This document shows, piece after piece, positions 39,028-54,637 of a DNA stretch of 64,000 nt. The DNA is from Metaphire vulgaris (Eukaryota; Annelida; Clitellata; Crassiclitellata; Megascolecidae). How positions within the stretch are numbered: position 1 is the first letter of the stretch; every line of letters begins with the position of its first letter. The translations under genes were made by a program, and so were the position numbers. The DNA lies in the NCBI GenBank assembly GCA_018105865.1, contig CM030851.1, positions 12,824,904 to 12,888,903 on the forward strand, written 5' to 3'. The notes under the pieces are model-generated. The model had not been told where the DNA came from. It saw nothing but the letters and a program-made list of their open reading frames with translations, and did no database searches.

Positions 39028-39031
<4 letters not shown>
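38620..39031. mobile_element. ~410-bp DNA-transposon-like element
   Basis: Left end AAGGAGCTGTCCATTAATTACGTCAAC and right end GTTGACGTAATTAATGGACAACCCC are inverted. Interior CAACAACTGTCAACTTTC and CAACAGCTGTCAAAC repeat the theme. No transposase frame. Target duplication not resolved because an AAT array follows. Confidence 0.7.
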
Positions 39032-39099
<68 letters not shown>

Positions 39100-39109
39100 T
39101 AATAATAAT
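39030..39109. repeat. (AAT)n microsatellite
   Basis: About 26 AAT triplets with one AAC change. Confidence 0.95.
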
Positions 39110-39755
39110 AGCTGGATTTGTTTGTAGCTTAGAAGGAGTTATCCTCTGTTGAATGTTATTGTGGTTTCTTGGAACAATACTCCAACCGAGGGTTAGAACT
39201 GTATTTTGCGTAGCAGTTAACTTAAAACATTGCGTTCTTTATACGGGCGTGTTTCAATGTAAGTAAAATTTCGTGAATTTACGCATAATCTTCGAGAGTA
39301 GTTAGTACTGCAGTAGCTGCTTATTGTTAAATTGGGCAATTAGTCTAAATTTGAAATAGACCTATCAGTATCCGAAATATTGGAGGCTTATCAGTCAATC
39401 AGGGTCATTTTATCCATAAGGTCATCGTGGCCGGAACGTTACGGCTAAGGAGGCAAAGATTTTTGGAAGAGAAATGCTTTATTTTTAGATATAAAAAAAA
39501 CTTGAGGAGATGTTGCAGGAAGTGTAGGAAATTTTTGCAACTAAGAGCTTGTTGTCTGACTGTGGCGCAGACGGCGGAGGGCAGCGCCGTATTAACCACG
39601 GCGCAACTGGAGCACTTGCGCCAGGGCCACTGGGAGACAGACAGATAGAGGAAGAGAGAGAGAGAGAGGTAGATATAAGAGGGCGAAAGACGGAAAGAGA
39701 CAGCGACAGACGGCGAGACAGACGGAGAGAGACGGAGACATAGAGTGAGAAAGGC

Positions 39756-40110
39756 AGGGTTATTTCTAGGATTGTGAATTTGGAGGTGTCGAGAAAATCT
39801 GGGGGTGTGGTTATTTCCTAGGATTCTAGGCTTGTGAATTTGAGGGGTGTCGGGAAAATCTGGGGGGTGTCAGGGTTTGGAAGTCTGGAAGTCTCTACCG
39901 AAAAAGTCTGACGGGCAAAAAAAGGTAATCCGAGGATAGAAGTTTGGGGGTGTCCTTCTCCATGGGGGTGTTTAGGGCTAATTAGCATACATTTTGTATG
40001 CATACCATTGTCACATTACCAAATTTTGGGAGGTGTCGACCTCAAATTGAGGGGTGTTGGGTGTTGGGGAGTGTTAGGGGTTGTCAAAATATCCCATCTC
40101 AGAGAGGGAT
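39756..40110. mobile_element. MITE-family cluster (CAGGGTTATTTCTAGG)
   Basis: Two partial left ends (GGTTATTTCTAGGATTG at about 39758 and GTTATTTCCTAGGATT near 39810), a shared interior (GACGGGCAAAAAAAGG, GACCTCAAATTGAGG) and a right end TGTCAAAATATCCC. It looks like an internally duplicated or nested copy. Confidence 0.6.
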
Positions 40111-40190
40111 GTCCGCTGTTATTCGAGGAATATGAAAAATATGAAAACTTAAACAACTAAATGAGTAAAAGTGTAATATTTTGGACACGT

Positions 40191-40196
40191 TTTATT
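40191..40196 (-). terminator. Poly(A) signal AATAAA, trypsin paralogue 2
   Basis: TTTATT on the plus strand gives AATAAA on the minus strand about 200 bp after the stop of the proximal trypsin gene. Confidence 0.55.
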
Positions 40197-40392
40197 GATT
40201 GATTTCGTTATTATTTCCTGAACATCAGTTTGCACGGAAGCTCGTGATTTTAGTGTTTTTCGATTTTAAGGATTTAACCAAAACTGAAGAACGCGCATAA
40301 TACAATCACAAAGGTCGCTCGGTTTTTTTCAAAAGTTTCTCAGCGACTTCGAGGTCTTCCTGGCGCATCGGTAGAAGTCACCAGTTGTTGAC

Positions 40393-44622
<4,230 letters not shown>

Positions 44623-44665
44623 CTTGGAGACGTAAAGAACTTGTGGACCAGACCCGTCGATCGGG

Positions 44666-44763
44666 CCTTTTATGCGGTTTCCGTCTCCGAACTGTCAGCT
44701 GCGTACCTGACCGATAAGAGATCGATAAACAGCGTCGATAGGAGATGATATCTTTCGATAAGT
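44666..44763 (-). promoter_or_regulatory. TATA box and GATA-motif cluster, proximal trypsin promoter
   Basis: On the minus strand GCATAAAAGG lies about 48 bp upstream of the start codon. At 44711-44763 the plus strand shows CCGATAAG, TCGATAAA, TCGATAGG, TGATATCT and TCGATAAG, five GATA-type cores in about 50 bp. Confidence 0.7.
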
Positions 44764-44766
44764 GAA

Positions 44767-46151
<1,385 letters not shown>

Positions 46152-46160
<9 letters not shown>

Positions 46161-46230
46161 TCAACCTGTGTGCCGCGTCACACAACTGTGCCGCAGCAAC
46201 GGTAGAGGTGTGCCGTGGCTGAATATTGAA
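46152..46230. mobile_element. hAT left terminus (CAGTGCTTCTCAACCTG)
   Basis: CAGTGCTTCTCAACCTGTG, then TGCCGCGTCAC and GTGTGCCGTGGC, is a hAT-Charlie-type end distinct from the 32028 element. I found no matching right end downstream. Confidence 0.6.
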
Positions 46231-47001
46231 AAATAGTAAATTAATTATGGTGCTCTGGATTAATTGTTAATTATAAGTTGAATTATATCTCTTCAATGAA
46301 GTTAAGCATGAAATAGTGATAAGCCTACAGGTTGCAAAGAAAATATGTACTTATGAAGAACGGAAGTCAATATTATACTGTATACTAGACTAGAGTATAG
46401 TATATAGTACTACTAGGACTATACAATGCATCATTTAAAAATATTTGTGCGCATTTCGGCTGCAGGGTGCCGTTGGCTGTATGTTTCTCGGATAGGTCCC
46501 AGAATTTCCCTTCGGAAAATCGAACACTGGTAAGAAGTTTATCTCCAGTTCATGCTTTAGAAAAGCACCTCAATATTTAACCTCGAGTATTCGGTCACGT
46601 GCCATCTTAACATTGGTCCACTCTATTACGTGGCAAGGGGCAAGTTTCTTGCTGCCAATAAAACTTACCTAATTAACATCATTTAAAACAGTTTTAAACA
46701 TCATTTAAAACATTTTAAACATTAACATATTTAGCATAGTGAAACAATTGAAAGTTCATCCCTCCACGATGGCCTTATTCTTTTCCCCACAAACTCTCCT
46801 CAAGTCTCAACTGCATGCCACGCTGGCGAAAGTCTCTAGGCCTATATTTGCTCTCACGAATATTTCCTAATCTGTATCCTTTATCTTGCACCTCAATTTT
46901 CCCCCCATCCGATTATTCGAAATTTCTCCAGATCCGGTTTGTCTATTTACTCACCAATTGCTTAACCTTTGTGGTCAGACAAACACGCACACACACACGC
47001 A

Positions 47002-47053
<52 letters not shown>

Positions 47054-47401
47054 TATATCAACACGAACCTACCCCGTCTACATCATACTGCATGGAACAT
47101 TTGTCTCACAGTACGCCAAGTATACACAAGTATACAAGTAGTCTATACACAACTGCATACAACTACCAGTATATTATTATTTTAGACCAACAAAAACGGC
47201 CAACAACTGATGAACAGATTTCTTATCATTTCAGCAAAATCTGAACAATCGTAATTTTCACGATGCGTTAATTTATGTTTTTCAAGTGTTTTTTGCTGCT
47301 CTATTATTGTCATGATCACGAGATTGTCTCTGGCGTGGATCGTTGAGCGGAAGGAACGCGCGGACGATCATCTACCGAATGTTTCGCAGCGCAGACCGGT
47401 T
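46231..47401. other. Spacer before the repeat-protein gene
   Basis: No coding exon recognised. AT-rich unique sequence with one (AT)n run at 46996-47050. Confidence 0.6.
46996..47050. repeat. (AT)n microsatellite
   Basis: About 27 uninterrupted AT units preceded by CACACACACACG. Confidence 0.95.
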
Positions 47402-50293
47402 TTATCGGTAGGTTCGCACTCTCGGCTCCTTCCGTCGCCATTTCGTAGACGGACGTGACGGAAGGAATGATTTCCAATTATTATTATTCCAGGTGTTTTC
47501 TTCGCTCGCCGATTCTCGGGAGACGGCACTGGAAATTTCGTCTGATTCAATTTTAATAGAAGGGTTGGTAACCGGCTGTGTTGGTCGATCTAAGTCGTCA
47601 GGGTCCTCGTCCATCTCGTCGAATGTCTGCGATTCGAATGTCGCATAGTTCCGTCCTCTGACAAACTCCGGATCAATCAGTGGGAAGTGCGCATTTCTCG
47701 TCCGTAGTTCAGTTAGCCAACGGTCAAGTTCAAAAGAAAGATCGTCATCTTCGTCGCTGATTGTACGTAATAATGGGATTTGAGCAGCTCTGATTTTTGG
47801 TTTAGGTCGCCAACTCTTAAATTCAACAGAAGGATAGGAGCTATCAATTATTTTTCCACTGTCGTCATCTTCTTCACTGCTTGTAGGTAATACTGGGACA
47901 GGCGCAGCTCTGATTTTTGGTTTAGGTCGCCAACGGTCAAATTCAAACGAAGGGATATCAAGAATTTCTTCAGTCTCCAAATCTTCTTCACTGCTTGTAG
48001 GTAATACTGGGACAGGCGCAGCTCTGATTAGTAGTTTAGGTCGCCAACGGTCAAATTCAAACGAAGGGATATCAAGAATTTCTTCAGTCTCCAAATCTTC
48101 TTCACTGCTTGTAGGTAATACTGGGACAGGCGCAGCTCTGATTAGTAGTTTAGGTCGCCAACGTTCAAATTCAAACGAAGGGATATCAAGAATTTCTTCA
48201 GTCTCTAAATCTTCTTCACTGCTTTTAGGTAATACTGGGACAGGCGAAGCTCTGATTTTTGGTTTAGGTCGCCAACGGTCAAATTCAAAGGAAGGGATAT
48301 CAAGAATGTCTTCAGTCTCTAAATCTTCTTCAATGCTTGTAGGTAATACTGGGACAGGCGCAGCTCTGATTTTTGGTTTAGGTCGCCAACGGTCAAATTC
48401 AAAGGAAGGGATATCAAGAATTTCTTCAGTCTCCAAATCTTCTTCACTGCTTGTAGGCAATACTGGGACAGGCGCAGCTCTGATTAGTAGTTTAGGTCGC
48501 CAACGTTCAAATTCAAACGAAGGGATATCAAGAATTTCTTCAGTCTCTAAATCTTCTTCACTGCTTTTAGGTAATACTGGGACAGGCGCAGCTCTGATTT
48601 TTGGTTTAGGTCGCCAACGGTCAAATTCAAAGGAAGGGATATCAAGAATGTCTTCAGTCTCTAAATCTTCTTCAATGCTTGTAGGTAATACTGGGACAGG
48701 CGCAGCTCTGATTTTTGGTTTAGGTCGCCAACGGTCAAATTCAAAGGAAGGGATATCAAGAATTTCTTCAGTCTCCAAATCTTCTTCAATGCTTGTAGGT
48801 AATACTGGGACAAGCGCAGCTCTGATTTTTGGTTTAGGTCGCCAACGGTCAAATTCAAAGGATGGGATATCAAGAATTTCTTCAGTCTCCAAATCTCCTT
48901 CAATGCTTGTAGGTAATACTGGGACAGGCGCAGCTCTGATTAGTGGTTTAGGTCGCCAACGGTCAAATTCAAACGAAGGGATATCAAGACTTTCTCCAGT
49001 CTCCAAATCTTCTTCAATGCTTGTAGGTAATACTGGGACAGGCGCAGCTCTGCTTTTTGGTTTAGGTCGCCAACGGTCAAATTCAAAGGAAGGGATATCA
49101 AGAATTTCTTCAGTCTCCAAATCTTCTTCAATGCTTGTAGGTAATACTGGGACAAGCGCAGCTCTGATTTTTGGTTTAGGTCGCCAACGGTCAAATTCAA
49201 AGGATGGGATATCAAGAATTTCTTCAGTCTCTAAATCTTCTTCACTGCTTTTAGGTAATACTGGGACAGGCGCAGCTCTGATTTTTGGTTTAGGTCGCCA
49301 ACGGTCAAATTCAAAGGAAGGGATATCAAGAATTTCTTCAGTCTCCAAATCTCCTTCAATGCTTGTAGGTAATACTGGGACAGGCGCAGCTCTGATTAGT
49401 GGTTTAGGTCGCCAACGGTCAAATTCAAAGGAAGGGATATCAAGAATTTCTTCAGTCTCCAAATCTTGTTCACTACTTGTAGGTAATACTGGGACAGGCG
49501 CAGCTCTGATTAGTGGTTTAGGTCGCCAACGGTCAAATTCAAACGAAGGGATATCAAGAATTTCTTCAGTCTCCAAATCTTCTTCAATGCTTGTAGGTAA
49601 TACTGGAACAGGCGCAGCTCTGATTTTTGGTTTAGGTCGCCAACGGTCAAATTCAAAGGAAGGGATATCAAGACTTTCTACAGTCTCCAAATCTTCTTCA
49701 ATGCTTGTAGGTAATACTGGGACAGGCGCAGCGCTGATTTTTGGTTTAGGTCGCCAACGGTCAAATTCAAACGAAGGGATATCAAGACTTTCTCCAGTCT
49801 CCAAATCTTCTTCAATGCTTGTAGGTAATACTGGGACAGGCGCAGCTCTGATTTTTGGTTTAGGTCGCCAACGGTCAAATTCAAAGGAAGGGATATCAAG
49901 AATTTCTTCAGTCTCCAAATCTTCTTCAATGCTTGTAGGTAATACTGGGACAGGCGCAGCTCTGATTTTTGGTTTAGGTCGCCAACTGTCAACTTCAAAC
50001 GAAGCATAGGAGTTATCAATAATTTCTCCACTGTCGTCATCTCCGGCGCTGATTGTAGGTAATAATGGTATCTCAGCAGCTCTGATTCTTGATTTAGTTC
50101 GCCAACCGCCAATTTTAGCAGAAGGGGAGGGATATCTTTTCGGCGGGACATATATCTCGTCGCTCGACTCAAGACTGACCTCAGCGTACGCTTTGTTCTC
50201 ATTGAGTGCCATCATACACAATGCTACAACCAAAAACCACAGAGCTGTATTTAAGAGACGGGTGCTAATAGACCCTAATTCAGAGTTATCCAT
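47402..50293 (-). CDS. Secreted 963-residue protein of 38-residue charged, proline-rich repeats
   Basis: A single uninterrupted frame. Start codons exist further upstream (the frame opens at 50410), but that stretch is a CCAAC-rich simple sequence. The ATG at 50293 places a signal peptide at the N-terminus (hydrophobic TALWFLVVALCMMAL, likely cut after KAYA, residue 37). One diverged unit (from Trp64) is followed by 18 canonical 38-residue units (residues 104-787), then two or three diverged units and a unique tail ending in KWRRKEPRVRTYR. Each unit has a basic, Pro-rich half (WRPKPKIRAAPVPVLP) and an acidic half (EEDLETEEILDIPSFEF), so charge alternates along the chain. There is no Cys in the repeats and no recognised domain. 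I do not recognise the family. A secreted structural or matrix protein, or a multi-copy peptide precursor, are both possible. Confidence 0.75.
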   Translation of the reverse strand: MDNSELGSISTRLLNTALWFLVVALCMMALNENKAYAEVSLESSDEIYVPPKRYPSPSAKIGGWRTKSRIRAAEIPLLPTISAGDDDSGEIIDNSYASFEVDSWRPKPKIRAAPVPVLPTSIEEDLETEEILDIPSFEFDRWRPKPKIRAAPVPVLPTSIEEDLETGESLDIPSFEFDRWRPKPKISAAPVPVLPTSIEEDLETVESLDIPSFEFDRWRPKPKIRAAPVPVLPTSIEEDLETEEILDIPSFEFDRWRPKPLIRAAPVPVLPTSSEQDLETEEILDIPSFEFDRWRPKPLIRAAPVPVLPTSIEGDLETEEILDIPSFEFDRWRPKPKIRAAPVPVLPKSSEEDLETEEILDIPSFEFDRWRPKPKIRAALVPVLPTSIEEDLETEEILDIPSFEFDRWRPKPKSRAAPVPVLPTSIEEDLETGESLDIPSFEFDRWRPKPLIRAAPVPVLPTSIEGDLETEEILDIPSFEFDRWRPKPKIRAALVPVLPTSIEEDLETEEILDIPSFEFDRWRPKPKIRAAPVPVLPTSIEEDLETEDILDIPSFEFDRWRPKPKIRAAPVPVLPKSSEEDLETEEILDIPSFEFERWRPKLLIRAAPVPVLPTSSEEDLETEEILDIPSFEFDRWRPKPKIRAAPVPVLPTSIEEDLETEDILDIPSFEFDRWRPKPKIRASPVPVLPKSSEEDLETEEILDIPSFEFERWRPKLLIRAAPVPVLPTSSEEDLETEEILDIPSFEFDRWRPKLLIRAAPVPVLPTSSEEDLETEEILDIPSFEFDRWRPKPKIRAAPVPVLPTSSEEDDDSGKIIDSSYPSVEFKSWRPKPKIRAAQIPLLRTISDEDDDLSFELDRWLTELRTRNAHFPLIDPEFVRGRNYATFESQTFDEMDEDPDDLDRPTQPVTNPSIKIESDEISSAVSRESASEENTWNNNNWKSFLPSRPSTKWRRKEPRVRTYR
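47933..49984 (-). repeat. 114-bp coding minisatellite, 18 units
   Basis: It encodes the canonical 38-residue units. Units keep frame and differ mainly by point changes (Lys/Leu at position 6, Ile/Ser after PTS, GlyGlu-Ser for GluGlu-Ile). Units 13-15 and 16-18 are near-identical triplets, indicating a recent three-unit block duplication. Confidence 0.93.
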
Positions 50294-50329
50294 GGGTCCA
50301 TTTTTAGGACCCAATCCAACCAAATCTAC

Positions 50330-50515
50330 AAAATCTCCAACCCAACCCTTGCTGGTAATAGTGTTACTTGACCCAACGCAACCCAACCCACCGTAATGCA
50401 GTACAACCATGACTTAGTTTCTGACCCAACCAAACCCAACCCACCATTATTATGGAAAAGTCTGTCCCAACAAACCCAATCCAACCGAACCCATCCCAAC
50501 CCATGGGCCATGGGT
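50330..50515. repeat. (AACCC)-like degenerate simple repeat
   Basis: CCCAACC and CCCAATCC units recur over about 185 bp just upstream of the chosen start of the repeat-protein gene. This composition argues against extending the protein into it. Confidence 0.7.
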
Positions 50516-50751
50516 TAACCCTGCCCATGGACATCTCTGCCCTAATTGAAAGAAGTCAGCGAGAAATCAAGTTGATCAGGCTGCAGATCCAACCGCCGTA
50601 AAGGGTTCTAACGACTGATTGACTATTGCTTGAAATTCATCTTAGAACATAAGGGTTATTTTCAATATGGAACATAAAGTCACTTTAATTATTTTGTTTT
50701 AGACGACAGACTGAGAACGTTCGGTGTTAAGGTCTTTCAAGGATTTTAGCA

Positions 50752-50831
50752 TTAACCCCTTAGCTGGGGATCCCGGATATATCCGTCCATTTTACATTGA
50801 GTTACAGTTAAATACACGGTTAAGGGGTTAA
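50752..50831. mobile_element. TTAA-bounded ~80-bp MITE, copy 8
   Basis: TTAACCCCTTAGCTGGGG to CACGGTTAAGGGGTTAA with core CGTCCATTTTACATTGAG. Confidence 0.92.
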
Positions 50832-51406
50832 GCGAAGCAGCCGGCAGAAAACTCGTATCGCTGTTTGAACCGTCTTTGACTCTTTGTTCGGACCGCTATC
50901 GGGTTAGATTTCAAATCCAGACATTTTAATGTGTTTCAAACGATGAAAAAATTGCATAAAAATGCTAATATCAACAGTAGTCTGTGCTGTTTTGCATAAG
51001 CTTGTAAAATAGGCGAAAAACGTTCAAACGATATTCAAGTTTTCCGGTGATAAATTCGCGCAGATGTTTCCAATTTCGAATCAGGTTCTAACGAATGCAG
51101 TATTTCGTCGACGGCATTAAGCCTACCTGCCACTTTAGAATAATAATTATTATTATTCGTCGAATTTCGTGTCGTCGAAACGATTTGTCAAAAGTGATAT
51201 CGATGAATTGATTAAACGTCTTCTTTCTAACAGCGGGGCAATATCAATAATTTACATCACGGCAAAGTGCAGAAAATACTTCTGTCGGATCATCTAAATG
51301 CTATGATATTTTCATTTGCATTTCCACTTCGTCTTATCGATATCTTGCAGCCTACCACAACATTTATATATAACCATTTTTTACCATAACGCCATTAAAA
51401 TATTTT
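50832..51406. other. Non-coding spacer
   Basis: Unique AT-rich sequence; no gene, RNA or repeat recognised. Confidence 0.5.
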
Positions 51407-51414
51407 GTTACGAT

Positions 51415-51587
51415 CAGTGCTTATTCTAGCCACGTAGACATTGGGGGTGAGTTTAACACTTTTTGGGGAACGACATTGGGGAGGTCATACTACTTGGCAA
51501 AATGTAAAGAAAAACTTTTTCGCGGGATGGGGGGTAATTTCAAACTGGGGGGGGGAATCCCCCTGAGAAGGTCTAGAATAAACACTG
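51415..51587. mobile_element. MITE (CAGTGTTTATTCTAG family) with perfect 8-bp TSD
   Basis: Starts CAGTGCTTATTCTAGCC and ends GTCTAGAATAAACACTG. Direct repeats GTTACGAT at 51407-51414 and 51588-51595. Confidence 0.94.
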
Positions 51588-51872
51588 GTTACGATAATGC
51601 AGAAAATGGTAAATGTAGGTCCCGTACTCGAGTCCGAGCGGTGGGTTCCGGCGCTTATAATTATGTCCGGCCTTGACAATCAGCGACGTAAGTGTTATAA
51701 GCCATTAAGCCATTAATCTGGGGTAGGTTGCCATTACTTTTCTCAGACCCACGTTTTACCTCGCAGCTTAGAGCTGCTCCTCATTTTACCACCGCCTTCT
51801 CTAGCAGTGGCGAGGCGTGGATTGCCGGCAAAAGATGGATCGAATCTATAGACTCAGAAAGGGGATTTAAAC

Positions 51873-52059
51873 CATTGGCGGCTCCGGGATTTGGCAAGTG
51901 GGGGCCGTTGGGGTGGCAAACTCTAATGATGGGGGCCAACCACTTGTTGATAATTATGTAGCAGCAAGTATAGGGGGACCCAACAGGAGGGCCACTGGGA
52001 GCCAGGCATTCAATAGGAGGGGCCCAGGGGGCCCCGATCCCCGTGTGAAGCCCCCACTG
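51873..52059. mobile_element. Degenerate hAT-like MITE (CAGTGGCGGCTCC family)
   Basis: CATTGGCGGCTCCGGGA at the left; TGAAGCCCCCACTG at the right. The interior shows GGGGCCAACCACTTGTTG as in other copies. No target duplication remains. Confidence 0.75.
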
Positions 52060-52384
52060 CTTACAGCTCTTCTTTGTGAATGACATATGTTAGCCTATGG
52101 TGCAATTTATTATTATTTAGTTTTTATTCTTTTAACTTGGAATTTTGTGCACCCTAGAATTAGAAGCATGCACCCGGGCAACCGCCTCTGCCCTCTTCCC
52201 CCCACGCTACGCTGCTTACAATAATCTATTAGTGACTGCATGGGTAGAGCAGAAGATTAGAATTCTGCGAATATCCTCATTCTGAAATCCCGCCATTTCT
52301 CGAAAGCAAATTGCTGTCTGGTTTTGAGATCAGCTTAGTATGTGAGTAAGTAAATGGTAAGTCATTCATTCGATGAGATCCATA

Positions 52385-52566
52385 CAGTGTTTATTCTAGC
52401 TACCTTGACATTGGGCGGATTTTGAAATGTTTGGGGGCAAGGTCTGAGTCTCCACACTTTTGGAGGGAAATTTTCATCCCCCAGCCAACATAAAAATTTG
52501 GGGGGGGATTTTAAAACTTGGGGAGAGGAAATTCCCCCCCCCAGAGAAGGCCTAGAATAAACACTG
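52385..52566. mobile_element. MITE (CAGTGTTTATTCTAG family), diverged TSD
   Basis: Starts CAGTGTTTATTCTAGCTA and ends GCCTAGAATAAACACTG. Flanks GATCCATA and AATCCGTA share 6 of 8 bases. Confidence 0.85.
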
Positions 52567-52633
52567 AATCCGTAGATTCGAACCTCTTTCGCCCAAGTCA
52601 CAGATAACTAAAACCGGACGCTCAATTAATTAT

Positions 52634-52634
<1 letters not shown>

Positions 52635-52684
<50 letters not shown>
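52635..52684. repeat. (AT)n microsatellite
   Basis: About 24 AT units. Confidence 0.95.
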
Positions 52685-52688
<4 letters not shown>

Positions 52689-53047
52689 GTCTACCAATAG
52701 TCAACCAATGAGAACGCTTGAAGGTAACAGAGAGACATACAGAACAAGGATCTTAATATTATAGATATAATAAATCTAATTTAATAATTCCGTGGCGTCC
52801 GTCGAGATAGCATCGGTCGGCTAGTAGTGCTGGTGTATTACTGCATTCGTGACTTTAAATCTTCTATACCTTGGGAAATTTTTCGCAGCGATATAGCGCT
52901 TCAGAAGAGCCTCTATACATACACTGCTGCATTACATTACATTACGAATATAGCTACAAAAGCTTTGGAAGTTTACGACATTGGTTGTCCTGTAGAAAGA
53001 TCTTCCTTATTAGATGTCGCTGAATGTATGTAAAGGAAATCCATATG

Positions 53048-53425
53048 CTAGAGTTTAATCGCCTCGAAGTCGAGCGTTAGGAGTATAAAGATACAGACTA
53101 TCACGGACAAGAGTGTTCCGAACTTGCCTCTTGCTAGAGATGACAGAATTATTATTGGCATTGGTGGATGATTTGGTCTTTTGAGATTTGATGCACTTGG
53201 CCTATGGCTAACAGTGTTTGTTCCCGTTGCTAAAATTTCCCAAGGTATATGAAGCTTAAAAATTACGTAAAACAGTAATACTGCAGTACTACAAGCAATT
53301 TGAATGCATTTTTCAATAAGCGTCATTTGAATAGTCCAAGAAAGTTACTTTAGATTCAAATTTTCTTGGAAATTTCATCATACAGTACCTAAAGCTGCAA
53401 AGAGAAGAATTTTCAGGGTCGTCAT
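53048..53425 (-). CDS. Candidate small two-exon membrane or secreted protein (89 residues)
   Basis: Exon 1, 53389-53425 (MTTLKILLFAAL), joins exon 2, 53048-53280, across a 108-bp GT-AG intron in a consistent phase. The result has a hydrophobic N-terminus (LKILLFAALVLLFYVIF), a polar middle with His and Pro (RPNHPPMP), and a hydrophobic C-terminus (LLSVIVCIFILLTL). This could mean two membrane segments, or a signal peptide plus a GPI-type tail. A clean TATA box lies 150 bp upstream. I do not recognise the family. Exon 1 has a same-length (37 bp) diverged copy at 57486-57522, which supports it as real. Exon 2 is supported only by phase and an open frame. Confidence 0.42.
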
Positions 53426-53575
53426 GTTGTCTTCTCCTGCTGACCTTCTTGTGCGTCGAAAAGAACTCGAGGGCAAAACGACTGGAATTTCGTAAATTCT
53501 TCGATGTCTTCTGTCTGCCACTTCTCAGAAACGGTTGCCCTCTGCGCAGAACGAAGACCTCGCCTGGCGCTTTGG

Positions 53576-53585
53576 CTTTTATATA
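53576..53585 (-). promoter_or_regulatory. TATA box (TATATAAAAG)
   Basis: Plus-strand CTTTTATATA is TATATAAAAG on the minus strand, 150-160 bp upstream of the start codon at 53425. The same decamer precedes the 103-residue protein gene. Confidence 0.6.
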
Positions 53586-53788
53586 GCGCATGCACAGAGG
53601 TGGGCGCATGCGTGGTTTGGTGACGTTAACAGAATGGTGTCTAAGACCGATTCATATGGCGCACAATACTCGTTTAACCAGACGTAGACTAGGCCTATTG
53701 CAACAATCAAGCAGTCACTATAGAGATTTGCAAGCCAGGCATTGCTCGAGTACACCTGGTCACACGTGTTTTTAATTAAATTCACATT

Positions 53789-53964
53789 CAGTGGCGGCTC
53801 CAGGATTTGGCAAGTGGGGGACCGTTGGGGCGGAAACTTCTAAGCATTGGAGGCCAACCATTTGTTGCTATAGGTATATGGTAGTAAGTATAGGGTTCCA
53901 ACAGGGGACCATTCAATAAGGGGACACGTCCAAATTCACGTCAAAATTCCTGGCGACGCCACTG
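53789..53964. mobile_element. Chimeric MITE: CAGTGGCGGCTCCA left end, GGCGACGCCACTG right end
   Basis: The left terminus belongs to the 22047 family and the right terminus (TTCCTGGCGACGCCACTG) to the 22777 family. No target duplication. It probably arose by deletion between two adjacent elements. Confidence 0.7.
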
Positions 53965-53969
53965 CTCTC

Positions 53970-54290
53970 CCTTCCCTGTCGCATTACCATTCTCTGTAGT
54001 TTGAAAAACTTCTTTAAAATGTTCACTTTACGCATTAGAGAATACCTCAGGCAAAATTCTGAATGCCAAGCACTTTTAACATGCAAGAGATAGTGGCCTA
54101 ATTTTTGCAAAAACTTGATTAGCAGGTGCTCTTCACTTCTCTGTCAAAATTGCTAGCCATTCACACGTCTGCCAATACCATTCTCTGTAGTTTAAAAATG
54201 TTGTTAAAAATGTTAAATTTACGCATTAGAGAATACCACAGGCAAAATTCTGAATGCCAAGCACTTTTGATATACAAGAGATAGTGGCCT
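53970..54290. repeat. Tandem pair of ~210-bp interspersed repeat, inverted relative to 27270
   Basis: Two copies of ACCATTCTCTGTAGTTT, GCATTAGAGAATACC, GGCAAAATTCTGAATGC and AAGAGATAGTGGCCT. These are reverse complements of the blocks at 27270-27690. Confidence 0.85.
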
Positions 54291-54637
54291 GTTTATTCTT
54301 GTCAACCTTTTTCGGGCAGAGACTTACAAATTCCGACAACCCCCAAATTCAAAATGCTAGAAATAACACTGGACTGAACTGAATGGTTAGGAAACGAAGA
54401 AATTGAAGAGCGAATAAATTAAAGAGTGAGTGAATGAATGGCTGAATGCATGAATTAATGAGCAATCGAGTGAATGAATGAGCGAATAAATGAACGGATG
54501 AGTTTGTCAACTGTGTAAGTGCAACTTTTAATTCTCAGAGCGCCAATATTAAAATGCATGATCTGTACAATAATAATGTTACTGTCTTTGAGGCATCAGT
54601 GCACTAGACTGGTTAGTGAATGGATATAACAAGCATG

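Noticed and set aside
48306..50009. A 567-codon open frame on the plus strand across the minisatellite
   Set aside because: It is antisense to the 963-residue frame and stays open only because the 114-bp unit is a multiple of three. The minus-strand frame is longer, extends beyond the repeats into unique sequence and starts with a signal peptide.
50294..50410. The upstream 39 codons of the repeat-protein frame
   Set aside because: They cover CCAACC-rich simple sequence and would bury the signal peptide. The ATG at 50293 is preferred.
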